Assembly (NCBI RefSeq): GCF_018780105.1 | Contig: NZ_JADMKC010000004.1 | Span: forward strand, 62,001-126,000 | From: Thiobacillus sp. | GTDB lineage: Bacteria > Pseudomonadota > Gammaproteobacteria > Burkholderiales > Thiobacillaceae | Length of the DNA: 64,000 nucleotides | Reading direction: 5' to 3' | In this document: piece by piece, positions 55,624-63,501 of the stretch | Layout: every line of letters begins with the position of its first letter | How positions within the stretch are numbered: the stretch's first letter is position 1 | Notes under the pieces: generated by a model | The model's database searches: none | The model's input: the letters and a program-made list of their open reading frames with translations, nothing else | What the model was told of the DNA's origin: nothing | Translations under genes and position numbers: made by a program

Positions 55624-58404
55624 ATGACCAAACACCCCGTTGCCCTGGCGATTGCACTTGCCCTGTCTGTCGCCGTCGCGCTTCCTGGCTGCGACAGCAC
55701 GGCCAACCTGACCGAGCAGGAACACATCCAGCGCGCCAAGGACTTCGAGGACAAGGGCAATCTCAAGGCCAGCATCGTCGAGCTGAAAAATGCGATCCAG
55801 AAAAACCCGGACAGCCCGCAGGCGCGTTTGCTGCTGGGGCAGGTTTATCTGAAAGCAGGCATGGGGGCCGAAGCGGAAAAGGAACTCAGCCAGGCCGAAA
55901 AGCTGGGGGTGAACCCGGAGTCGATCAAACCCCAGCTTGGCGAAGCCTTGTTACTGATGGGCGAATACAAGCGGCTGCTCGACACGATCCAGCCCGGCGA
56001 GCAAACCTCGAAAACCAATCTGGCGCGCATTCTGCAACTGCGCGCCGACGCAATGCTCAGACAGGGCGGCATGCTGAAGGAGGCCTGCAACCTGTTCCAG
56101 CAATCCCTCGATACCGCCACGGGCAATCCGCCGACTTACTGGGGCCTGGCGCAATGCGCGATTGCCGTGCGGGACATGCCCAAAGCCCGGAAATGGCTTG
56201 ATGATGCGCTCAAGATCAAGGAGCGCCAGGCGCAGACATGGGGTTATATCGGCGACTGGGAGCAGCTCAGCAAGAATCAGCCCGCGGCCCTGGTTGCCTA
56301 CGGCAAGGCGCTGGAAATCGAACCCAACAATCTCAAGGCGCTGCAGGACCGCGCCACGCTGAGCATTGCGATGGGGAAACTGGAACAGGCCCGGCTGGAC
56401 ATCGAGAAGACCCACAAGCTTGCACCGAAAGCGCTTGGTAGCATTTATCTGCAAGCCCTGTACGACTTCCAGCAGAAAAAATTCCCCGAAACGCGCGATG
56501 GCCTGCAGGAAGTGCTCAAGATTTCGCCCGATCACATGCCGAGCGTGCTGCTCGCCGGGACGACTGCCTACGCGATGGAGGCTTATCAGCAGTCGGAAAG
56601 CTATCTGCAGCGTTTTTTGGCGCGCTATCCTGCGCATGCGTTTGCGCGCAGGATCATGGCCGCCACCCAGATCAAACTGAATCAGCCCGACAAGGCGCTG
56701 GAAACCCTGGCGCCGCTGATCACGCTTGACTCGCAGGATGCGCAGGCCCTGGCGATGGCCAGTGATGCCTATCGCATCAAGGGAGAGAACATGAATGCGG
56801 CGGCCCTGCTCGAACGCGCCGCGCTGATCGACCCGACTAATGCCGCCATTCAAACCCAGCTCGGGATCACCCATCTGACGACGGGCGACAGCCTGCAGGC
56901 GATTACCAAGCTGGAATCGGCCGCAGCACTGGATGCCCATCAATACAAGGCAGAAAGCCTGCTGGTTCAGACTTACCTGGGCCGCCGCGAGTTCGACAAG
57001 GCGCTGAGCGCAATCGATGCGCTCGAGAAGAAGTTGCCGGACAGCGCGATCACGCACAATCTGCGCGGCAATGCCTATCTGGGGAAACGAGATCCAACCA
57101 ATGCCCGCAAGAGCTTCGAGCAAGCGGTCAAGGTTGATCCGCGCTTTTTCCCGGCGGTGGCCAGTCTGGCTCAACTCGATCTCGCAGACAAAAAGCCCGA
57201 TGCCGCCCGCAAGCGCTTCGAGCACGTGCTTGAGAGCGACAAGAACAACCTGCAGGCCATGATGGCGCTGGCCGCGTTGGCTGGCCTGGAAAAGCGGGAT
57301 CAGGACTATGTCGGCTGGCTGGAAAAGGCTCAAAAAGCCCACACTCAGGCCATTCCGCCGCGCACGGCACTGGTCGCCCATTACCTCGCCAAGCGCGCCT
57401 TTCCCGACGCGCTCAAGGTGGCGAGCGAGGCCGTCAATCTCAACCCGGAGAGCACCGCAGCGCTGGTCTTGCTGGGCAACACCCAGATGGCCGTGGGCGA
57501 GCGGGCCAAGGCCGTGCAGACGTTCTCCAAGCTGGCACAAAAATCGGAGCACGCGCCGGATGCCTTCCTGCAGCTTGCCATGGCCCAGATTGCCAACAAG
57601 CAATATAAGGAGGCCCGCATCAGCCTGCAGAAGTCGCTCAAGCTCAAGGCCGATTACCTGCCCAGCCAGGAGGCCTTGATTCGGCTGGAAATGACCGAGA
57701 ACAAGCCCGAGGCCGCCCTGCAGGTGGCCCGCAGCATGCAGGTGCAACAACCGAAGTCACCGCTGGGATTCGACCGCGAAGGCGATCTCCAGCTTGCGCT
57801 CAACCACGTGCCCGAGGCCGTTGCGGCGTATCGGCTGGCACTTGAAAAAGGCGCGGGCGGAGCCGGCCTCGTCAAGCTGTTCCGCGCCCAGGTCATCGTG
57901 CAGCCGAAGGTTGCCGAGCAGGGGCTGCAGGACTGGATACGAAAATACCCGAGAGATGCGGCGGTGCGTGCGTTTGCCGCCGAGTTTTACATGCGCAATG
58001 GGCGCAACCAGGAGGCCATCGCCGAGTACGAAGCGGTCAATCGGCTGGTGCCTAACAAGGTCCTTTTGCTGAACAACCTTGCCAATCTGTATGCGCGTGA
58101 AAAGGACCCGCGCGCGCTGGCAACGGCTGAGCAGGCGATCAAACTGGCACCCGACAACCCGGGCGTACAGGACACGCTGGGCTGGATTCTGGTGGGGCAG
58201 GGTCAGGCGTCGAAGGGGCTCGTCTGGTTGAACAAGGCGTTGGCCAAAGCGCCGAAAAATCCGGCAGTACGCTACCACCATGCGGCCGCCCTGGCGCTCA
58301 CCGGCAACCCGGCGCAGGCGCGCAAGGAAATCCAGGCCTTGCTGGCAGACAAACCGCAGTTTTCCGAACTGGCCGATGCACAAGCCCTGCTCAAGCGACT
58401 TTAA
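55624..58404 (+). CDS. prsT: PEP-CTERM/XrtA-system TPR lipoprotein PrsT
   Basis: The 926-aa protein has a lipoprotein signal with LPGC lipobox (near residue 23), then about twenty-plus TPR units through to the C-terminus (for example GNLKASIVELKNAIQKNPDSPQARLLLGQVYL, LLERAALIDPTNAAIQTQLGITHLTTGDSLQAI). Length, lipobox and array match PrsT, which goes with exosortase XrtA and exopolysaccharide synthesis, probably as an outer-membrane scaffold. It lies 55 bp after polA and heads a unit with the hydrolase and ThiF genes (gaps 62 and 33 bp). No exosortase gene is in view. Confidence 0.86.
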   Translation: MTKHPVALAIALALSVAVALPGCDSTANLTEQEHIQRAKDFEDKGNLKASIVELKNAIQKNPDSPQARLLLGQVYLKAGMGAEAEKELSQAEKLGVNPESIKPQLGEALLLMGEYKRLLDTIQPGEQTSKTNLARILQLRADAMLRQGGMLKEACNLFQQSLDTATGNPPTYWGLAQCAIAVRDMPKARKWLDDALKIKERQAQTWGYIGDWEQLSKNQPAALVAYGKALEIEPNNLKALQDRATLSIAMGKLEQARLDIEKTHKLAPKALGSIYLQALYDFQQKKFPETRDGLQEVLKISPDHMPSVLLAGTTAYAMEAYQQSESYLQRFLARYPAHAFARRIMAATQIKLNQPDKALETLAPLITLDSQDAQALAMASDAYRIKGENMNAAALLERAALIDPTNAAIQTQLGITHLTTGDSLQAITKLESAAALDAHQYKAESLLVQTYLGRREFDKALSAIDALEKKLPDSAITHNLRGNAYLGKRDPTNARKSFEQAVKVDPRFFPAVASLAQLDLADKKPDAARKRFEHVLESDKNNLQAMMALAALAGLEKRDQDYVGWLEKAQKAHTQAIPPRTALVAHYLAKRAFPDALKVASEAVNLNPESTAALVLLGNTQMAVGERAKAVQTFSKLAQKSEHAPDAFLQLAMAQIANKQYKEARISLQKSLKLKADYLPSQEALIRLEMTENKPEAALQVARSMQVQQPKSPLGFDREGDLQLALNHVPEAVAAYRLALEKGAGGAGLVKLFRAQVIVQPKVAEQGLQDWIRKYPRDAAVRAFAAEFYMRNGRNQEAIAEYEAVNRLVPNKVLLLNNLANLYAREKDPRALATAEQAIKLAPDNPGVQDTLGWILVGQGQASKGLVWLNKALAKAPKNPAVRYHHAAALALTGNPAQARKEIQALLADKPQFSELADAQALLKRL

Positions 58405-58466
58405 AGCGGCAGCCGGGGCATTGAAGCGCGGTCAGACCGGTTTCGCACGCAGAAACGAGGCATGAA

Positions 58467-59351
58467 ATGGCTGAGTCTGCCCGCGCAAGCACGCCGTCAT
58501 GGGACTCGCAGCCGCTCGACACCTGGACGGCCCGATACGCGCCAGGCCAGCTGATTTGCCTCAATGGCAAACAAACCCATTACGTGGTGAAAGGTACGGG
58601 CAAGCCGGTCATTCTGCTGCACGGCTTTTTCTTCGACGGCACGCTGTGGTGTCGCAATCTTGATGCACTTGCCCAGTCATTTAAAGTCTATGTGCTCGAT
58701 TTGTGGGGCTTTGGCTATAGCGAACGCATTACCGAGCCTAGCTATGAACGTTATGTAGAGCAGCTCGCAGCTTTCATGCAGGCGCTCGACATCGAGAAGG
58801 CCAGCCTGATTGGGCAGTCCCTGGGAGGCGGTGTGGCGATGCAGTTCAGCGTGCAATTTCCGGGCAAGGTCGACCAGCTGGTGCTGGTGGATAGCGCGGG
58901 TTTGCCCAATCCGGAGCCATTTTCTGCACGCCTGTTTAAAATCAGGGGCGTGGGCGAATGTTTGATGGCCATTCCGGGCAATGCGATACGCAGCCGAATG
59001 CTCAGGGACTTTTTTCTGTACCGGGCAGAAGCTGTTCCCCCGGACCTGTTCAGACGCCTGACCTGGTTCCAGCGGATCGCGGGAACATCGGCGGCCGCTC
59101 TGGCCTTGATGCGGCTTGGTTTTGCCGACAAGCTGGAAGCCGTCGTACAACGCCTGGCTGCGCTCGATCTGCCTGTCCTGGTGGTCTGGGGTGCGCAGGA
59201 TCGCGCGATTCCCCTGGCATTGGGGCGGCGCATTCACCAGATGCTGCCGCGTTCAGCACTTGCGGTCATTTCGGATGCGGGACATGTCCCCAACCTGGAG
59301 CAGCCCGATGCCTTCAATTCGCAGATCGTCCCCTTTTTGCGCGGACAGTGA
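58467..59351 (+). CDS. Alpha/beta hydrolase
   Basis: The 294-aa protein shows the alpha/beta hydrolase triad: nucleophile Ser in LIGQSLGGGVAM (about 115-120), Asp in VVWGAQDRAIPL, and His in SDAGHVPNLEQ, with the oxyanion HG motif in VILLHGFFFDG. It has no signal peptide, so it is cytoplasmic. It may be an esterase, thioesterase or lipase-like enzyme. It lies between prsT and the ThiF-like gene, which suggests a joint role in the PEP-CTERM-linked cluster. The substrate is unknown. Confidence 0.88.
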   Translation: MAESARASTPSWDSQPLDTWTARYAPGQLICLNGKQTHYVVKGTGKPVILLHGFFFDGTLWCRNLDALAQSFKVYVLDLWGFGYSERITEPSYERYVEQLAAFMQALDIEKASLIGQSLGGGVAMQFSVQFPGKVDQLVLVDSAGLPNPEPFSARLFKIRGVGECLMAIPGNAIRSRMLRDFFLYRAEAVPPDLFRRLTWFQRIAGTSAAALALMRLGFADKLEAVVQRLAALDLPVLVVWGAQDRAIPLALGRRIHQMLPRSALAVISDAGHVPNLEQPDAFNSQIVPFLRGQ

Positions 59352-59384
59352 TTCATCCGCGTCCCCACTTAACCGGACCCGAAC

Positions 59385-60260
59385 ATGACAGCATTCGATT
59401 ACAAGCAGGCCTTTTCGAGAAACATCGGCTGGGTGACCGCTGACGAACAGGAAAAGCTGCGGCACAAAAAAGTGGCCATCGCCGGCATGGGGGGGGTGGG
59501 CGGCAGTCACCTGATCGTGCTGGCGCGCCTGGGCATAGGCAAGTTCCACATCGCCGATCTGGACGTGTTCGAGCAGGCCAACTTCAATCGCCAGTTTGGC
59601 GCGTCCATGTCGACCCTCAATGCACCCAAGGCCGCGACGATGGCAGCCGCAGTCAAGGACATCAATCCGGAAGCCGATGTGACAAGCTTCGATCACGGTG
59701 TCACACTGGAAAATCTCGATGCTTTCCTGGACGGCGTGGATATCTATGTCGATAGCCTGGATATTTTCGCCCTGGATATCCGGCGGGCGGTGTTTGCCCG
59801 TTGTTATGCCAAAGGCATTCCGACCATTACCGCGGCGCCCATGGGTATGGGGACGGCCTTCCTGATCTTCATGCCAGGCAAGATGAGTTTCGAAGAGTAT
59901 TTCTGTCTGGACGGCTATGCATTCGAGGATCAGATCATCAAGTTCGTGATCGGCGTTTCGCCTTCGGTCCAGCAGCGCCATTATTTGGTTGACCGCAGTT
60001 CGGTCAATTTTCTGAAAAAGAAAGTACCGTCAACCGCCATGGGGATCGAATTGGCTGCAGGCGCCGCCTGCACCAATGTGTTGAAGATATTGCTGGGGCG
60101 CGGCGAAATCATCTGCGCACCCCGTAGCCTGCATTTCGATGCCTACCGTAACCGTTTGCTGAAATGCTGGCGGCCGTTCGGCAACCGCCATCCTATGCAG
60201 CGATTGATGTTCTGGTACGTCAAACGCTTGCTGGCGCGCGAGGCTGCCGGCAAGCGCTGA
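59385..60260 (+). CDS. ThiF/MoeB/HesA E1-like adenylyltransferase
   Basis: The 291-aa protein has the E1 nucleotide-binding loop GMGGVGGSHL (about 34-43), the conserved Asp in HIADLDVFEQANFNRQFGAS with the essential Arg-Gln, and a Mg-binding Asp in YVDSLDIFALDIRR. There is no C-terminal rhodanese domain and no CxxC zinc ribbon. A Cys in AAGAACTNVLKILLGRG could be a transfer cysteine. E1-like enzymes adenylate a C-terminal glycine of a small protein or, in some clusters, a free carboxylate. No carrier peptide ending in GG is visible nearby, so the substrate is open. A terminator follows. Confidence 0.87.
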   Translation: MTAFDYKQAFSRNIGWVTADEQEKLRHKKVAIAGMGGVGGSHLIVLARLGIGKFHIADLDVFEQANFNRQFGASMSTLNAPKAATMAAAVKDINPEADVTSFDHGVTLENLDAFLDGVDIYVDSLDIFALDIRRAVFARCYAKGIPTITAAPMGMGTAFLIFMPGKMSFEEYFCLDGYAFEDQIIKFVIGVSPSVQQRHYLVDRSSVNFLKKKVPSTAMGIELAAGAACTNVLKILLGRGEIICAPRSLHFDAYRNRLLKCWRPFGNRHPMQRLMFWYVKRLLAREAAGKR

Positions 60261-60292
60261 CACGCCCCAAGCGGGCTAGCTGACCAGCAGGT

Positions 60293-60322
60293 AAAAAAAA
60301 CGGCACCCGAAGGTGCCGTTTT
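60293..60322. terminator. Bidirectional Rho-independent terminator
   Basis: AAAACGGCACC and GGTGCCGTTTT pair over 11 bp with a CGAA tetraloop (60297-60322). Eight A on the left and a T-rich tail on the right let it end both the ThiF transcript and the leftward PEP-CTERM transcript. Confidence 0.9.
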
Positions 60323-60350
60323 GATTTTTCCACCACGAGGGTGGGAAGGT

Positions 60351-61208
60351 TTAAGCCTTCTTGTTGCGGCGAGCCATGCCACCCATCAGGATCAGCGAGC
60401 CGCCCAGCAGAGCCAGGGTGCCCGGTTCCGGCACCGAGAAGGTTGCGCTGCCATCGTGGTTCGAAGTCAGCTTGAAGGTGTCGGTAACAGGATCGTATGT
60501 GAAATCGCTCACGAAGATGTTGGTGTCGAAGCTGGCGAAGAACTGGATGTCGGTACCGGTACCGCAGTTCGTCCAGATGTCGAAGAAGCTGTCCGAACCC
60601 AGGCAGCTTTCGGTGCCCGAGTGGATCAGGTCGTTATAACCTGCATCAACGCTGGTGAAATCGGCTTTGCCCAGCAGGATGGTGCTGACGCCGGTTGCGC
60701 CGCCGCCGGTGATGGCAACGTCCATGAAGTTGTTAAACGTCACACCGTCAAAGGTCACGAACAGTTCCATCAGGCCGGGGCCGTAGGAGAAGGTCGGAAC
60801 ACCACCGCCCGTCACGCCGTTGACAATACCACCCAAGCCGCTCACCGAGAAGCTGATCAGGTAGTTGGAGGCACCATAACCATTGTTGCTGTTGGTGCCA
60901 AAAGCCTCGTTGGGGTTGAAGCCGTTGACTTGGTTGTTGCCCAAGCCGGCTATATTAAAGCCGCCGACCGCCAAGCCGCCGTCCGTGCTCAGCAGATCGC
61001 CAGCACCGATGGCGTTGTCGTTAACCGTATCGGAAATGGTGGTGGTGGATTGATAGGTGAAGGTGAATTCATCTTTCATCGAGGTACAGGTCGGGCACAC
61101 CTGGCCGCCTGCGGGGCCGTAGCTGGTGCCGATGTCCAGGTAGAACGGGTCGGCGGATGCGCTGCCAGCTGCCAGCAGGATTGACATCGTCAAAAGTGAT
61201 TTTTTCAT
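60351..61208 (-). CDS. PEP-CTERM sorting-domain protein
   Basis: The 285-aa protein has a signal peptide (MKKSLLTMSILLAAGSASA, about 1-19) and ends FSVPEPGTLALLGGSLILMG plus RRNKKA, a PEP-CTERM tail. The mature part is rich in Gly, Asn, Thr and Ser, with a CPTC pair near residue 38 and two further Cys (ESCLGS, TNCGTG), which could form disulfides. It would be exported and processed by an exosortase, then placed in the matrix or outer surface. Two candidate sigma-54 promoter/UAS modules precede it. It lies between the ThiF and methyltransferase genes. Confidence 0.9.
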   Translation of the reverse strand: MKKSLLTMSILLAAGSASADPFYLDIGTSYGPAGGQVCPTCTSMKDEFTFTYQSTTTISDTVNDNAIGAGDLLSTDGGLAVGGFNIAGLGNNQVNGFNPNEAFGTNSNNGYGASNYLISFSVSGLGGIVNGVTGGGVPTFSYGPGLMELFVTFDGVTFNNFMDVAITGGGATGVSTILLGKADFTSVDAGYNDLIHSGTESCLGSDSFFDIWTNCGTGTDIQFFASFDTNIFVSDFTYDPVTDTFKLTSNHDGSATFSVPEPGTLALLGGSLILMGGMARRNKKA

Positions 61209-61268
61209 TTCAAGACTCCTCTAAATAAAACCGGATTAAGGATATAAACGTTGTACCCACCAACTAAA

Positions 61269-61283
61269 GCAACATCCGTTCCA
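61269..61283 (-). promoter_or_regulatory. Proximal candidate sigma-54 promoter of the PEP-CTERM gene
   Basis: Minus-strand TGGAACGGATGTTGCT (reading one base past the stated interval) matches TGGCAC-N5-TTGCW with one mismatch. Predicted start near 61257, giving a leader of about 50 nt. The UAS motif begins 74 bp upstream of the -24 element. Confidence 0.65.
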
Positions 61284-61357
61284 CTACTTTTAACACTATG
61301 TAATGAAAAGGATTTTCGAATTTCGCGCTGCAAATGGCTTCGGTAATGAGTGAAAAC

Positions 61358-61374
61358 TGTAAAATTTACCGACA
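61358..61374. promoter_or_regulatory. Candidate UAS (copy near proximal promoter)
   Basis: TGTAAAATTTACCGACA; differs at one of 17 positions from the copy at 61551. The ends TGT and ACA are complementary, as in sites bound by NtrC-type dimers. Confidence 0.6.
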
Positions 61375-61460
61375 CTGCCCAACTCGAAGTTCTTAGCGTG
61401 TTGATGGAGTGGCTTAACTTGGGTGCTCTCAATCAAACCAACGCTATTGCCGAGCAATAA

Positions 61461-61476
61461 AGCACGTGGCGTGCCA
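61461..61476 (-). promoter_or_regulatory. Distal candidate sigma-54 promoter of the PEP-CTERM gene
   Basis: Minus-strand TGGCACGCCACGTGCT has the exact -24 TGGCAC and the -12 GC, one mismatch overall. Followed by TTAT, as in the promoter at 7085. Its start would give a leader near 240 nt, so it may be secondary or vestigial. Confidence 0.6.
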
Positions 61477-61550
61477 GCGTGTTGAGTGCATTGAAAATAA
61501 AGGTGAATTCATGTTTGAATAGTGGGATTGGCGAGATGTTTGAGATTTTT

Positions 61551-61567
61551 TGTAAAATTTTCCGACA
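61551..61567. promoter_or_regulatory. Candidate UAS (copy near distal promoter)
   Basis: TGTAAAATTTTCCGACA, with 74 bp between it and the distal -24 box, the same distance as in the proximal module. Confidence 0.6.
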
Positions 61568-61665
61568 GGCTGCTTGTGCTAAAAAACAGGTGGTAGCGTT
61601 CTGTCAAGATTGGTTTGGAATGGGCGTTAAGCCTTTACGATGCACTACACATTATTGAGGTCAGC

Positions 61666-62547
61666 ATGAATCTCCCCCGCATCTCATTACTGCCCACCTT
61701 CCTGCGGGAATTGTTGAGCGACCAGACTTTGCCGCGCGAGCCCGAGCCGGATGCCATCATGGAAGATGTTGATCAGGTGGCGGCATTTTCAGAAACAGGG
61801 CGTGCTGAAAGCACCTTGGCAGCATCCTATTTGTTTCACACCGCGCGAGCTTCGCAGGCCCTCCAGGGGTGTAAGAGGGTGGTCGATCTTGGGTGCGGCC
61901 CGGCAACCCAGTTGATTCAAATTGCAACGATCAATCCCGAGATCGAGTTTGTTGGCGTTGACATGTCGCAGGAGATGCTCAGGCATGCCCGCACCCACGC
62001 GGATGAAGCCGGTGTGCGCAATGTCAGCTTCATGACCGGTGACATTACGAAGCTGGATGCGTTTGAGCCGCAATCGGTGGATGGGGTCATCAGCACGGTT
62101 TCCTTGCATCACTTGCCGACGGCGGGGCATCTCGAAGGGTGTTTCCGCGAAATCCAGCGCATATTGAAGCCGGGGGGTGCGCTGTATCTGGCTGATTTCG
62201 GGCGCCTCAAGTCATTGAAATCAGTGATTTTCTTCGCTTATATGAATCGCGATCGCGACCCTCATCAACTGCTGCTTGATTACGAGCGCTCGTTGCGGGC
62301 CGCGTTTCTGCTTTCGGATTTCCAGAGGCTGGCGAAAGGGTTTCTGGGCGGGGCGGTCAATGTGTTCAGCACGTTCAAGGTGCCGTTGCTGATTGTGCTC
62401 AAAACCCCAGACAAGGATTTGCCCGCCGAGAAGATCGCGATCCTGAACCGTATGCGCGATGGCCTGAATCCCCGTTTCAAGTACGACCTGGACGACATGC
62501 GGACGTTTTTCAAGCTTGGCGGGCTCAAGAACGACGTTTTCCATTAG
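61666..62547 (+). CDS. SAM-dependent methyltransferase
   Basis: The ATG at 61666 (MNLPRISLLPTFLRELL, with GAGG 6 nt upstream) gives 293 aa. The class-I SAM motif is RVVDLGCGPATQLIQIA (about 72-88), with the acidic SAM-ribose residue in EFVGVDMSQEM and the post-motif segment RILKPGGALYLADFG. The N-terminal 70 residues and C-terminal extension (about 190-293) are family-specific. The target could be a lipid, quinone or peptide. It sits opposite the PEP-CTERM gene and converges on the FeeM-like gene. The longer ORF from 61615 lacks support. Confidence 0.85.
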   Translation: MNLPRISLLPTFLRELLSDQTLPREPEPDAIMEDVDQVAAFSETGRAESTLAASYLFHTARASQALQGCKRVVDLGCGPATQLIQIATINPEIEFVGVDMSQEMLRHARTHADEAGVRNVSFMTGDITKLDAFEPQSVDGVISTVSLHHLPTAGHLEGCFREIQRILKPGGALYLADFGRLKSLKSVIFFAYMNRDRDPHQLLLDYERSLRAAFLLSDFQRLAKGFLGGAVNVFSTFKVPLLIVLKTPDKDLPAEKIAILNRMRDGLNPRFKYDLDDMRTFFKLGGLKNDVFH

Positions 62548-62598
62548 CCGTGCCCCGCTGGCGGGAATAACGGCCTGATTTTCAGTCTTGGCGGCCTG

Positions 62599-63393
62599 TT
62601 ACCCGCCGTGCGTCACGCGATTGGTGATCCCGATCTCGTCCGTTTTGCTGAAGAAATAAGGGTAAAGTGAACGCTCGCCTTGGGCGCTCTCGGTCTTTCC
62701 GCCCAGCAATTCGATTTGCCGGTCAACGTAATCGAGTTCCAGTCGCAGCAGGACGGCCGGGGCATTCACACGGCTGCAGAGCCTTTCCGGCCCGAACTCG
62801 GTGAATCCCAGCATGCGTTTGTAGAATGCGGCATGGCGGGGATTCACCTCAATGACGACATCGGTGTAGCCCTGCATGACCCGACCATAAATATAGGCGA
62901 TGTGGAATAGCGAGGCCAGGATGTGCTTGGAGCCGTGGGTTTGGTCAACGGCCAGCTTGGTCAATTCGCAGACTTTGCGGCCGGCCTGACGCAGGTTGTC
63001 GATTTCCTGTTTGTATAACTCCTCGACCAAGAGTCCGTGAGGCGTATCCAGTCCCAAGGTGAGTGTCCCGATCACCTTGTCGTTCTGTGATGCCATCAGG
63101 GTGATGCGCTCGGGCGACTTGTTGAAATCATTGGTTTTATAGCCGCGTCCGGCATATTTACGCTGCACCAGCATGCTGGCTGAGCTAACCCGCTCGGTGG
63201 AATGTGCCAAACGAATCTTAAATGCCTGCTCTTCAATTTTTTCGCCCGATTGATGTGCAGCGCTCAGTGGTTCTGGCAGAACCAGATCCTTGAGTTGGTA
63301 GGGCGAGATGGCGACAATGGTTTTGTCCCATTCCTCTGCAGCTTTGCTGCGCTGCGTAAAGCCGGTGAAGCCTTTGGGGATGTTGACGGACAT
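62599..63393 (-). CDS. FeeM-type N-acyl amino acid synthase
   Basis: The 264-aa protein has a GNAT-like acyltransferase fold related to FeeM, marked by RKVCELTKLAVDQTHGSKHI, VVIEVNPRHAAFYKRMLGFTEFGPER and VNAPAVLLRLEL, which are typical of N-acyl amino acid synthases that join acyl-ACP to an amino acid (commonly tyrosine). The N-terminal 50 residues are unassigned. It is near prsT and the PEP-CTERM gene; PEP-CTERM systems often carry an associated acyltransferase, so a matrix-linked signal or lipid modification is plausible. The amino acid and acyl donor cannot be read out. Confidence 0.82.
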   Translation of the reverse strand: MSVNIPKGFTGFTQRSKAAEEWDKTIVAISPYQLKDLVLPEPLSAAHQSGEKIEEQAFKIRLAHSTERVSSASMLVQRKYAGRGYKTNDFNKSPERITLMASQNDKVIGTLTLGLDTPHGLLVEELYKQEIDNLRQAGRKVCELTKLAVDQTHGSKHILASLFHIAYIYGRVMQGYTDVVIEVNPRHAAFYKRMLGFTEFGPERLCSRVNAPAVLLRLELDYVDRQIELLGGKTESAQGERSLYPYFFSKTDEIGITNRVTHGG

Positions 63394-63501
63394 AAGTTAG
63401 CCGAAAAAAGAAGAAAACATAGGAGCACCCGTCATATTTGATTATCGCTGACCGCCCTCGCGCTGCATGCAGACCGGTCGGGGGCAGGCCCCCGTTTTAC
63501 A
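63394..63501. other. Intergenic region between FeeM-like gene and hemB
   Basis: 108 bp with AGGAGC-type A/G-rich sequence near 63421 and a 6-bp GC stem (CGGGGG/CCCCCG, 63479-63494) followed by TTTT on the plus strand. It would serve rightward transcripts, but no upstream rightward gene is adjacent, so its function is uncertain. Confidence 0.35.

Larger units (their letters stand above)
61209..61665. other. AT-rich divergent control region of the PEP-CTERM and methyltransferase genes
   Basis: This 457-bp region has no supported gene and is visibly more AT-rich than flanking coding DNA. It contains two 193-bp-spaced modules (each a sigma-54 -24/-12 box plus a 17-bp motif). The methyltransferase gene's ribosome site (TTGAGG) lies at its right end. 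No riboswitch or tRNA was seen. Confidence 0.6.

Noticed and set aside
53997-55775. 592-aa minus-strand ORF
   Set aside because: Antisense shadow of polA.
63479-63498. GC stem followed by TTTT as a terminator of a rightward gene
   Set aside because: There is no rightward gene next to it; kept only as a description of the intergenic region.
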